From Fimenecus sp045632525 (GTDB taxonomy: Bacteria; Bacillota; Clostridia; Oscillospirales; Acutalibacteraceae), in contig JAZQWV010000034.1 in assembly GCA_045632525.1 (NCBI GenBank), positions 1-23,687 on the forward strand: DNA of 23,687 nucleotides, given 5' to 3'. The notes beneath the pieces were generated by a model, which worked only from the letters and a program-made list of their open reading frames with translations, was not told the origin of the DNA and searched no databases. The position numbers were made by a program, and so were the translations under genes. Shown here one piece after another: positions 12,429 to 19,472 of the stretch. Each line of letters begins with the position of its first letter. Positions within the stretch are counted from its first letter, which is position 1.

Positions 12429-12776
12429 ATGGCAGTATATATCACAGTTTTAGCTTTCATCGGCTTCGATATTCTCACCGGATTGATTAAGGCTTTAGCA
12501 AAAGATGGACTTAATAGTACCATTTTAAGAAAAGGAATGTACCACAAACTGTCTGAAATTCTCACTGTTTTTGGTGCAGGGCTTCTTCAATATGGTGCAG
12601 AATATATTAAACTTGGCGTTGATATTCCTGCTTTAATTGGTGTTGCAAGCTATATTTGTATTATGGAACTTGTTTCAATTATTGAAAATCTTGCTCTTCT
12701 TAACCCTGCGCTTTATAAGCTGTTTAAGCCGTTCTTGAACAAACTTAAAGATGATAAGGAGAATAAAGCTGAATGA
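12429..12776 (+). CDS. Holin, phage holin family 4 type
   Basis: This is a 115-residue membrane protein with three hydrophobic segments at about 3-23, 42-60 and 64-90 and a charged C-terminus (KLKDDKENKAE). The motif FDILTGLIKALAKDGLNS followed by LRKGMYHKL is typical of the phage holin 4 / TcdE-like family, to which phi29 gp14 also belongs. It would open the cell membrane so the lytic enzymes downstream reach the wall. The ribosome site is GGGAGGT (12414-12420). It is the first gene after the late promoter. Confidence 0.88.
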   Translation: MAVYITVLAFIGFDILTGLIKALAKDGLNSTILRKGMYHKLSEILTVFGAGLLQYGAEYIKLGVDIPALIGVASYICIMELVSIIENLALLNPALYKLFKPFLNKLKDDKENKAE

Positions 12777-12777
12777 A

Positions 12778-13386
12778 ATGAAAGAATTTATTTTGCCATA
12801 TGAGGGTAGGGTTGAATTAGAATCTCGTTATGGTTATCGCGTTTTAAACGGCAAAACTGAATGGCATAATGGTATTGATCTTGTTGGTCTTGATTCAAAA
12901 ACTATTATCGCACCTTGTGACGGTAAAATTGAATCATCTACCATGATTACAGACCACAGTAACAAAACGTGGGAATGGGGAAATTACGTTAAAATTAAAC
13001 ATAATGACATTGAAATTTTTCTGTGTCATATGAGCGAAAGACTTGTTGATAAAAATGACATTGTTTATCAGGGACAGCCAATCGGAATTGAAGGAAATAC
13101 AGGATATTCTTTCGGAAGTCATTGCCACTTTGAATGTAGAAGAAATGGCTCTCCATTTAATCCCTGTGATTTGCTCAATATTTATAATGGCTATGGTGTA
13201 TATGAGAATGAACCGGAAGAAGTAAAATTAGGGCATGATTGGTCTAATGATGCTATAAAATGGGCTATCAAAAATGAACTGATTAAGGGTTATACTTCCG
13301 GTAAAGATGATTATAGACTGGAACAGAATATAACAAGAGAAGAAATGATTGTTATTCTGTATAGATTCTATAAAATTTTCATGTAA
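12778..13386 (+). CDS. M23 peptidase with SLH segment (endolysin or tail lysin)
   Basis: This is a 202-residue protein from ATG 12778; the frame stays open upstream to 12751, and the only AGGAG (12757-12761) is 16 bases away, so the start is uncertain. Residues 1-135 are an M23 (lysostaphin-type) zinc peptidase: H30-NGID34, H84 and H115-CH117 are the zinc and catalytic residues. It cuts peptide cross-bridges in peptidoglycan. Residues about 150-200 (HDWSNDAIKWAIKNELIKGY, then ITREEMIVILYRFY) match one S-layer-homology repeat, which binds secondary cell-wall polymers. It overlaps the holin stop region. phi29 gp13 joins an N-terminal lysozyme and a C-terminal M23 in one protein; here the two activities are separate neighbours. 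Confidence 0.88.
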   Translation: MKEFILPYEGRVELESRYGYRVLNGKTEWHNGIDLVGLDSKTIIAPCDGKIESSTMITDHSNKTWEWGNYVKIKHNDIEIFLCHMSERLVDKNDIVYQGQPIGIEGNTGYSFGSHCHFECRRNGSPFNPCDLLNIYNGYGVYENEPEEVKLGHDWSNDAIKWAIKNELIKGYTSGKDDYRLEQNITREEMIVILYRFYKIFM

Positions 13387-14012
13387 TGGCTTATTCAACA
13401 AATTTGTATGTAATTGCCGCTATTTGTGGTAACTTTTGGCAAGAATCTACGGTAAATCCGGGTATATGGGAAGGGCTTGTCGTTGGAAACCCGGGGTATG
13501 GTTTGGGACAGTGGACAGATAATTCACAAGTTTCAAGGCGTACCGCATTGTTCGATTATTTGGATAATAATGGTTACGCAAGAGACAGTGGATATGGGCA
13601 GTTAAAATTTCTAATTTATGAGGATATTTGGGTTCCTAACGGTGCTGGTTATCCTTCCGCATATAATACCCTCACAGAATTTCTTCAATCAACAAGCACA
13701 AATATAACTGATTTAACAATGGAATGGTTTCATCATTGGGAAGGAATTGATGATGGAACTGGACAAGTAAGAGTGGATGCCGCAAGGCGTTATTTACAGT
13801 TATTTTTCGATGATAACGGTGTACGCGTACCGTGGCACGCCTCAAATGCTTATTTATCTGTATCGGATTCCGGCGATAATTCGTTGCACATTATGGACTT
13901 TTTCCTCGGTGGTTCACCACCCGATCCTCCTGATCCTCCAGAACCACCTACACCTGTACCGCCACACACGCGAAGAAAAGGGCTTCCTCCGTGGTTAATT
14001 GCTAAATTATAA
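13386..14012 (+). CDS. Lysozyme-like tail or lysis enzyme, gp13 N-domain type
   Basis: This is a 208-residue protein. The start shares one base with the M23 stop (TAATG). The N-terminal part (AAICGNFWQESTVNPGIWEG, then NPGYGLGQW) is the signature of the phage tail lysozyme family found in phi29 gp13; Glu20 is the likely catalytic acid. It cleaves the glycan strand of peptidoglycan. Residues about 178-195 are proline-rich (PPDPPDPPEPPTPVPP), a likely stiff linker, and the short basic end (HTRRKGLPPWLIAKL) could contact other proteins or the wall. Together with the M23 gene it supplies both activities of gp13, for entry, exit or both. Confidence 0.85.
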   Translation: MAYSTNLYVIAAICGNFWQESTVNPGIWEGLVVGNPGYGLGQWTDNSQVSRRTALFDYLDNNGYARDSGYGQLKFLIYEDIWVPNGAGYPSAYNTLTEFLQSTSTNITDLTMEWFHHWEGIDDGTGQVRVDAARRYLQLFFDDNGVRVPWHASNAYLSVSDSGDNSLHIMDFFLGGSPPDPPDPPEPPTPVPPHTRRKGLPPWLIAKL

Positions 14013-14021
14013 GGAGATAAA

Positions 14022-14243
14022 ATGCACCAGTATATTGTCACAATTAATTATTATATCACGCATTCAGATGCGTCAACTTCGACCCACTCGATTGTTATTA
14101 GAAGGATTGCCAAAAATAGTTCAATGGCAATATCCGCTGTAATGGCTGTATTTTCAAGTTTATCTAATGTTGTAAATAAGATTGATGGGTACGATAGAAA
14201 TTACATTGAAATTATGAGTGTTTCATCTACTCTATTCATCTAA
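14022..14243 (+). CDS. Small late protein, paralogue of the next gene
   Basis: This is a 73-residue protein with a strong AAGGAG site. It aligns with the next product: QYIVTINYYITHSD, then IRRIAKNSSMAISAVMAVFSSLSNVV, against EYLVLVKYKLYDVT and TAINAKDEGQAISLVSNTFNSLSNAI. This implies a beta strand, a strand, then a helix. No known family is recognised. Lying between the lysis genes and the scaffold gene, it is probably a minor structural or assembly protein. Confidence 0.78.
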   Translation: MHQYIVTINYYITHSDASTSTHSIVIRRIAKNSSMAISAVMAVFSSLSNVVNKIDGYDRNYIEIMSVSSTLFI

Positions 14244-14255
14244 GCGAGGTGTAAT

Positions 14256-14504
14256 ATGAACGAATACTTGGTTCTTGTTAAATATAAGCTATATGATGTT
14301 ACTAATAACGTATATGGAAACATTCAAACATTCACCACGGCGATTAATGCCAAAGATGAAGGACAAGCAATATCCCTTGTGAGCAATACATTTAATTCTC
14401 TATCAAACGCAATTTTTAGTGTTCCTTCCGCTATTGATCCGTCTATTATTGGTCAACGCCCGTATCTTGTTGTGCTTGAAACAACCACAATTATTCCGAC
14501 ATAA
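14256..14504 (+). CDS. Small late protein, paralogue of the previous gene
   Basis: This is an 82-residue protein, start after GAGGTG. It is a diverged copy of the gene before it, sharing the A-I-S-x-V and F-x-SLSN helix and the first strand. It has a longer C-terminus (GQRPYLVVLETTTIIPT). Local duplication followed by divergence is the simple explanation. Function unknown. Confidence 0.78.
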   Translation: MNEYLVLVKYKLYDVTNNVYGNIQTFTTAINAKDEGQAISLVSNTFNSLSNAIFSVPSAIDPSIIGQRPYLVVLETTTIIPT

Positions 14505-14516
14505 AGGAGATTTAAT

Positions 14517-14819
14517 ATGCCTATCCTTAAACGTGAAGAATTCTTCAATCGTGTGCATGAAAAAATCGGAAATGATACTTCCGATGAAGCAATTAGTTTT
14601 CTCGAAGATATGACAGATACCTTTAATGATCTTGAAAAGAAAGCTAACGGTACTGGTGAAGATTGGGAAAAGAAATATCACGAACTTGATGAATCGTGGA
14701 AAGCAAAATATCGTCACAGATTTCTCAATTCAGATGGTGGATGCTATGAGCCTATGAATAGAGAAGAAGAAAAAGAAGTAAAAGAGGTTACTTTTGACGA
14801 TCTCTTTACTAATAAATAA
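14517..14819 (+). CDS. Scaffolding protein (phi29 gp7 type)
   Basis: This is a 100-residue protein; phi29 gp7 is 98. It is almost wholly helical and highly charged, with a coiled-coil-like centre (EDMTDTFNDLEKKANGT) and an acidic C-terminus ending in FDDLFTNK, comparable to the IEDLEAKAK end of gp7. The call relies on size, composition and position directly before the capsid gene, the phi29 order. The scaffold shapes the prohead and leaves before packaging. AAAGGAG is the ribosome site. Confidence 0.75.
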   Translation: MPILKREEFFNRVHEKIGNDTSDEAISFLEDMTDTFNDLEKKANGTGEDWEKKYHELDESWKAKYRHRFLNSDGGCYEPMNREEEKEVKEVTFDDLFTNK

Positions 14820-14833
14820 TGGAGGAAATTTAA

Positions 14834-16228
14834 ATGCCTACTATTCCGCTCGTAAACAAACTTTCCGCAAGTTCTGAGGAAATTCTTAATGCTATCCGAA
14901 ATAGTGCATCTGCGAACTATAAAAACTATGTTCCTGTAGCTTCTATTTCTCAGAACAACATTAAGGAGATTGGTCTCATTATCATGAATGATGCCGTTCT
15001 CCAGAATGAATTCCTTAGTGCTCTTGTTAATCGTATCGGTCGTGTCATTGTTACTTCCAAACTTTACTCTAACCCTTGGTCAAGATTTAAGAAGGGTCTG
15101 CTTGAATTTGGTGAAACTATTGAAGAAGTTTTTGTCAATATTGCAAAGCCTTTTGAGTATGATCCTGCTGTCGCTGAAAACAAGGTATTTAAGCGTGAAA
15201 TTCCTGATGTTAGAGCCGCTTTCCATCCGCTTAATTATCAGAAGTTTTACAAGTCCACTATTCAGCGTGAACAGCTTAGACAGGCATTTCTCTCTTGGCA
15301 GGGAATTACCGATCTGATTGCAAAGATTGTTGATGCTATGTACACTGCCGCGAACTATGATGAATTTCAGGTTATGAAGTACCTGATTGGGCGTCATATT
15401 CTCAACGGCGAACTTAAAGCGGTTCAGGTTCCTTCCGTATCTTCTGCTAACATGAAATCCATTGTTGGAACTATCAAAGGAACTTCCAATAATTTTGAAT
15501 TCATGAGCACGAAATATAATATCACTGGTGTTCAGAATTATACCCTCAAAGAGAGACAGCATATTATTGTTAATTCCGAATTTGATGCAACGATGGACGT
15601 TGAAGTTCTTGCCACTGCTTTCAACATGAGCAAAGCCGACTTTATGGGTCACAGAGTTCTTGTTGATTCCTTTGGTGAACTTGATACCGAAAGACTTGCT
15701 CTTCTGTTTGCGGATGGTGATGGTTATACGCCTCTCACTGATGGAGAAATTGCCGCTCTTAATGCTGTTCCCGCTGTGATTATTGACGAAGATTGGTTCA
15801 TGATTTTTGATAATCTTCTTGAATTCACTGAACAGTATAATGCCGAAGGTCTTTACTGGAATTATTGGCTCCATGTGTGGAAAACCTTTAGTGCTTCTCC
15901 GTTCGCTAATGCGGCGGTGTTTGTGCCGGGTGCTCCTGCCATTTCCAGTGTAACGGTTTCTCCCGATACTGCTGTTATTATGCCCGGTCAGAGCCTGCTT
16001 ATTTCCGCTACTGTTGTTTCCGCTAACTTTGCTTCTAAAGCTGTTAAGTGGACTGCAACTATTAGTGGTGAAGCGGCACCTGATGTGGTGAGCATTTCTC
16101 CTCTTGGCGTTCTTAGTGTTTCTCCTGATATTGAAGCGGGTACGGAAATCACCGTAACGGCAACAAGCGCATTTGATTCTACCAAAACTGATACCGCGAC
16201 AATTACGATTTATGATGCCGGTGGCTGA
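14834..16228 (+). CDS. Major capsid protein, HK97 fold with BIG2 domain
   Basis: This is a 464-residue protein; phi29 gp8 is 448. Clear gp8-type stretches are ILNAIRNSASANYKNYVPVA, LVNRIGRVIV, FKKG followed by TIEEVFVNIAKP, KVFKREIPDVRAAFH, VLATAFNMSKADFMGH, DWFMIFDNL and GLYWNYWLHVWKTFSASPFANA. Residues about 367-464 form a bacterial Ig-like group 2 (BIG2) domain (SSVTVSPDTAVIMPGQS, then VKWTA, GVLSV and ITVTATSA), which in phi29 stands on the capsid surface. Codon use is strongly biased to T- and C-ending codons compared with neighbours, fitting the most highly expressed gene. GGAGG precedes the start. The stop is TGA followed by C. Confidence 0.96.
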   Translation: MPTIPLVNKLSASSEEILNAIRNSASANYKNYVPVASISQNNIKEIGLIIMNDAVLQNEFLSALVNRIGRVIVTSKLYSNPWSRFKKGLLEFGETIEEVFVNIAKPFEYDPAVAENKVFKREIPDVRAAFHPLNYQKFYKSTIQREQLRQAFLSWQGITDLIAKIVDAMYTAANYDEFQVMKYLIGRHILNGELKAVQVPSVSSANMKSIVGTIKGTSNNFEFMSTKYNITGVQNYTLKERQHIIVNSEFDATMDVEVLATAFNMSKADFMGHRVLVDSFGELDTERLALLFADGDGYTPLTDGEIAALNAVPAVIIDEDWFMIFDNLLEFTEQYNAEGLYWNYWLHVWKTFSASPFANAAVFVPGAPAISSVTVSPDTAVIMPGQSLLISATVVSANFASKAVKWTATISGEAAPDVVSISPLGVLSVSPDIEAGTEITVTATSAFDSTKTDTATITIYDAGG

Positions 16229-16323
16229 CTCGAAAGTTCGGATGTAGTGGGACAAGGTGTTGTTGGAAAAATGACACTTAAAAGTTGATGCTTCCTATTT
16301 ACAAATCCACTCGATGAGATTAT
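16229..16323 (+). other. Gene-free stretch after capsid gene, partly structured
   Basis: About 95 bases lie between the capsid stop and the terminator. GTGTTGTT (16257-16264) can pair with AATGACAC (16270-16277) around GGAAA, with two G-U pairs. AGTGG (16246-16250) can pair with CCACT (16307-16311) outside it. The capsid frame stays open for 19 codons after the TGA (to 16285), so a leaky stop or a decayed gene end is possible. No separate gene is supported. Confidence 0.4.
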
Positions 16324-16358
16324 AAATGGGGTGGAATGGTAAATTCTACCCCATTTTT
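16324..16358 (+). terminator. Intrinsic terminator after capsid gene
   Basis: AAATGGGGTGGAAT (16324-16337) and ATTCTACCCCATTT (16343-16356) form a 14-bp stem with one G-U pair and a GGTAA loop, ending in TTTTT (16354-16358). It lies between the capsid and tail-knob genes of one operon, so it probably lowers rather than stops downstream transcription. Confidence 0.88.
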
Positions 16359-16372
16359 AATTGGAGGAATGT

Positions 16373-18070
16373 ATGTATATTTATCCTAATACCACATTAC
16401 ATATATTAAGAAATGTTTCTTTAAATTCTGATTACGACCATACTATTTATTTTCAAGGTAAAGTTGAGCAGACTGAGTATTTTCTTTCGAAGATAAAATA
16501 TACACTTAGCAATCAATCATATCAAAGAAAAGAACGTGGGTGGATACAAGTTAATATTAACCAGAATGATTTGTGGGATTGTACATATTTAATGTATCAA
16601 AATACTACACATCATAATAAATGGTTTTATGCTTTCATATTAAGTGTGGAATATATAAATGAAGGTGTAAGTAAAATTAATTTTGAAATAGATGTTATTC
16701 AGACTTGGCATTTTGACTATACACTTGATAAGTGCTTTGTCGAAAGGGAACATAGTTTAACAGATAATTATTTTGAAAATACTGTTGAAGAAAACTTAGA
16801 TTTAGGAAGCGGATATTGGGTAAATAAAAATTATGAATATAATTTAGATAGCACGAGAGTTGCCGTTGTTGAAAGTTCACATTTTGATCCTACTGTTGAA
16901 GGCGGTAGTGTTGTATCATATAAACCGACCATTATGGCAAATTATTTTACTGGACTACATTATCAATGTTACGATTTAAAAAATCTTGATACTACAGACC
17001 CTAATTATCCACATTCAAGTGAAATATTAAAAGCACATATTCAAGATTTCGTTACGCATGGTATACCAGATTCTATTGTTGCAATATATCAATACCCGAG
17101 ATTTATGGGATATATCCCAAATACCACACAAGATAGCCCATTTAACTATGCTTCGGATTATATAAATTTTAGTCCTGTATTAACAACATTTGGTTCGTAT
17201 GAGCCGAAAAATAAAAAACTTTTTACTTACCCTTACACGTTTATTGAATTGGATGATATGCAAGGCAATACTGCCGAATATAAATTAGAATACTGGTATC
17301 CGCAAGGACATGCTGGTGAATTTAGAATTGTTGGTACGCCTTTTGGCATTCCTTCGTGTCTTTGTTTTCCGAGATATTATAATGGAGAAACGGATAACTT
17401 TCAAGGTGGAATGAACGTTCAAATTAACGTTCAATCGCCGTGGGTTGGTGACGCTTATCAGGTGTGGCTTGCAAGAAATGAAAAAAACCTTAACCTAAGA
17501 AGGAATATTGGTATAGCACAAATGGGATTAGGTGCTATAATAACAGGACTTTCAAGTGTTGCAGGTAGTCCTAACACTAATTTAATTGGTAGTGGTTTAA
17601 ACACATTAGTTGATGCTATTGCTACAAAAATAGAAAGAAAAAACGAATTGGAAATGGTTCCGGGTACAGTATATGGACAGACAGCAGATACTCTTCTTAA
17701 TCTGCAAATGGGGACTGATAGCATTATATTTAGACAGAAATCAATAAGACAAGAATTTGCTATGATTATAGATGAATATTTTAGCAGATTTGGGTATTCT
17801 TGTCATAGAGTTAAAGTTCCTAATAGAAATGCAAGATTAAACTGGACATATACTAAAACTGTTGGATGTGAAATAACTGGTAATATTCCTTCTGACGATT
17901 GCGTTAAAATTAAAGCTATTTATGACCACGGTATTACATTCTGGAAAAATAAAAATAATCTTGTTATTGGCGATTATGGGGATTTTACAAATCCAACTTA
18001 TGGTCAATTAAATATTGCAAATACTGGGAGATCAGGCGAAATGATCCTTGGTGAAGTACAATCTGTATAA
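16373..18070 (+). CDS. Tail knob / distal tail tube protein (phi29 gp9 type)
   Basis: This is a 565-residue protein; phi29 gp9 is 599. The start at 16373 follows GGAGG (16363-16367). gp9-like stretches include YLMYQN, NKWFYAFILSVEYINEGVSKINFEIDVIQTW, FVEREH, and at the C-terminus RVKVPNRNARLNWTYTKTVGCEITGNIP with IFDHGIT-type YDHGITFW. The segment AQMGLGAIITGLSSVAGSPNTN (about 385-405) is a small-residue hydrophobic stretch corresponding to the membrane-active loops of gp9, which block the tail tube and later form a pore in the host membrane. It forms the hexameric tip of the tail. Confidence 0.93.
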   Translation: MYIYPNTTLHILRNVSLNSDYDHTIYFQGKVEQTEYFLSKIKYTLSNQSYQRKERGWIQVNINQNDLWDCTYLMYQNTTHHNKWFYAFILSVEYINEGVSKINFEIDVIQTWHFDYTLDKCFVEREHSLTDNYFENTVEENLDLGSGYWVNKNYEYNLDSTRVAVVESSHFDPTVEGGSVVSYKPTIMANYFTGLHYQCYDLKNLDTTDPNYPHSSEILKAHIQDFVTHGIPDSIVAIYQYPRFMGYIPNTTQDSPFNYASDYINFSPVLTTFGSYEPKNKKLFTYPYTFIELDDMQGNTAEYKLEYWYPQGHAGEFRIVGTPFGIPSCLCFPRYYNGETDNFQGGMNVQINVQSPWVGDAYQVWLARNEKNLNLRRNIGIAQMGLGAIITGLSSVAGSPNTNLIGSGLNTLVDAIATKIERKNELEMVPGTVYGQTADTLLNLQMGTDSIIFRQKSIRQEFAMIIDEYFSRFGYSCHRVKVPNRNARLNWTYTKTVGCEITGNIPSDDCVKIKAIYDHGITFWKNKNNLVIGDYGDFTNPTYGQLNIANTGRSGEMILGEVQSV

Positions 18071-18094
18071 ACTATTTAACGGAGGTAAATTAAC

Positions 18095-18493
18095 ATGGCA
18101 TACATTCCTACTAATTGGGCAAACGGTGATATCGTGACTTCTGAAAAACTCAACAAGGCAGAACAGGGTATTAAAAATGCAACTGTAATTCCTGATGATA
18201 TACTGGTTGTTGAGTTTTATGTTAGTGAAGTTTATGACGAGCAAACCGAAGAATATACATATCATGTTGAATGCGCTTATAGCAAAAATGATTTATTTAA
18301 TGTTGATAAACATATTTTAGGCATACTTTCCTTTACTGATAGCACTGTTTGTCGTATTATGGGTGTAGATGAAAATCTGAGATTTAGTTATTCTGGTATT
18401 AATTTCCTGACTTCGCCTTATATGGCAGATGAGTATATCATAGCTGATTTTGGTAACGGTTGGGAATACGAATACCATTACACTGAATTATGA
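18095..18493 (+). CDS. Small structural protein, fibre-type N-terminus
   Basis: This is a 132-residue protein with ribosome site CGGAGGT. The first 27 residues (AYIPTNWANGDIVTSEKLNKAEQGI) are of the W-x-x-GD-x-(I/V)-T-x-x-KLNK-x-E type, common at the start of phage fibre, neck or virion-decoration proteins. The remainder is beta-rich with no recognised fold. phi29 has the head-fibre gene 8.5 between capsid and tail genes; this one lies between tail knob and portal and could be a head fibre or an appendage. Role inferred from motif and position. Confidence 0.65.
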   Translation: MAYIPTNWANGDIVTSEKLNKAEQGIKNATVIPDDILVVEFYVSEVYDEQTEEYTYHVECAYSKNDLFNVDKHILGILSFTDSTVCRIMGVDENLRFSYSGINFLTSPYMADEYIIADFGNGWEYEYHYTEL

Positions 18494-18500
18494 GGTAATT

Positions 18501-19463
18501 ATGGGTAAAGTAAAAAATGCTCAATTTTGGGAATCCCAAAGATATAATAATGCTGAATTTATTCAGTATTATAATCGCCTGATGGGGTTGTCGATTTCAA
18601 TGTTTGAGTGGATTAACATGCCAAAAAGTGTTGATACCCGTTTTCTTGAAATGTGCCTTTTTGGTGAAGGAATGGCTGTCTTTTTTAAAGACGATGTCCT
18701 TGGTTTTCTTGCTCTACGTTGTATGATTGGTGGTAGACTTAACGTATATCAAATTCCTATGGAACGCAGAGCGTATGCAAGCAATGGGTATCAGATGGAA
18801 CTTGATGAAACAAATTCTGTTATTATTTTTAATAACGAATTACACACAAATTCTGCCCTTGATGTTGAAATTTTTGCTAAGAGACTATTTGAGATTGATA
18901 GAACAATAGAAGTTAATGTAAAAGCACAGAAAACGCCTATTCTTATTAACTGCGATGAAACGCAGAGATTAACTATGAAGAATGCTTATATGCAGTACGA
19001 GGGGAATCAGCCTGTTATTTATGGCGATAACAAAAACATCAGCCCTAATTCTATTCAAGTCATTAATACCGAAGCACCGTATCATGGTTCGGAACTTTAT
19101 GATCTTAAGATTAGGTATTATAATGAAGTTCTGACTTATCTCGGTATTAGTAATATTTCTTTCCAGAAAAAGGAAAGAATGGTGAGCGATGAAGTTATTC
19201 GAAATATGGGTGGTACAATCGCTAATAGATACAGCAGGCTTAATGCAAGAAAACAGGCTTGTAGAATGATTAATGATCTTTTTGCGGATGAACTTGATGA
19301 TGAAATTGACTGCGTTTATCGTGAAGATTATCGTGAAGCTGATGATGAAATTATGTTCAAGGGAGAAACTGAACAAATTATTGAAAATAATAAGGAAAAT
19401 ACTTTTGAAAGTGCAGGTGCAATTACCGGGTCACCGTTGGCAATTGATTTGAGAACGGAATGA
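18501..19463 (+). CDS. Portal / head-tail connector (phi29 gp10 type)
   Basis: This is a 320-residue protein; phi29 gp10 is 309. The start at 18501 follows TGAGGT, just after the previous stop. gp10-like stretches are FEWINMPKSVDTRFLEMCLF, VIIFNNELHTNSALDVEIFA, VNVKAQKTPILI, LTMKNAYMQYEGNQPVIYGDN, and LTYLGISNISFQKKERMVSDEV. The N-terminus is basic, as in gp10, where it contacts DNA or RNA. The protein forms a dodecameric ring through which the packaging ATPase drives DNA and to which the tail attaches. Confidence 0.95.
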   Translation: MGKVKNAQFWESQRYNNAEFIQYYNRLMGLSISMFEWINMPKSVDTRFLEMCLFGEGMAVFFKDDVLGFLALRCMIGGRLNVYQIPMERRAYASNGYQMELDETNSVIIFNNELHTNSALDVEIFAKRLFEIDRTIEVNVKAQKTPILINCDETQRLTMKNAYMQYEGNQPVIYGDNKNISPNSIQVINTEAPYHGSELYDLKIRYYNEVLTYLGISNISFQKKERMVSDEVIRNMGGTIANRYSRLNARKQACRMINDLFADELDDEIDCVYREDYREADDEIMFKGETEQIIENNKENTFESAGAITGSPLAIDLRTE

Positions 19464-19472
19464 GGTGGTTAT

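Noticed and set aside
15080..16255. 391-residue open frame on the minus strand opposite the capsid gene
   Set aside because: It is a shadow of the strongly codon-biased capsid gene: no ribosome site or promoter, and a basic, low-information product.
16373..18070. TTG start at 16361 for the tail knob gene
   Set aside because: The TTG overlaps the GGAGG site itself; ATG 16373 has the correct spacing and gives the expected N-terminus.
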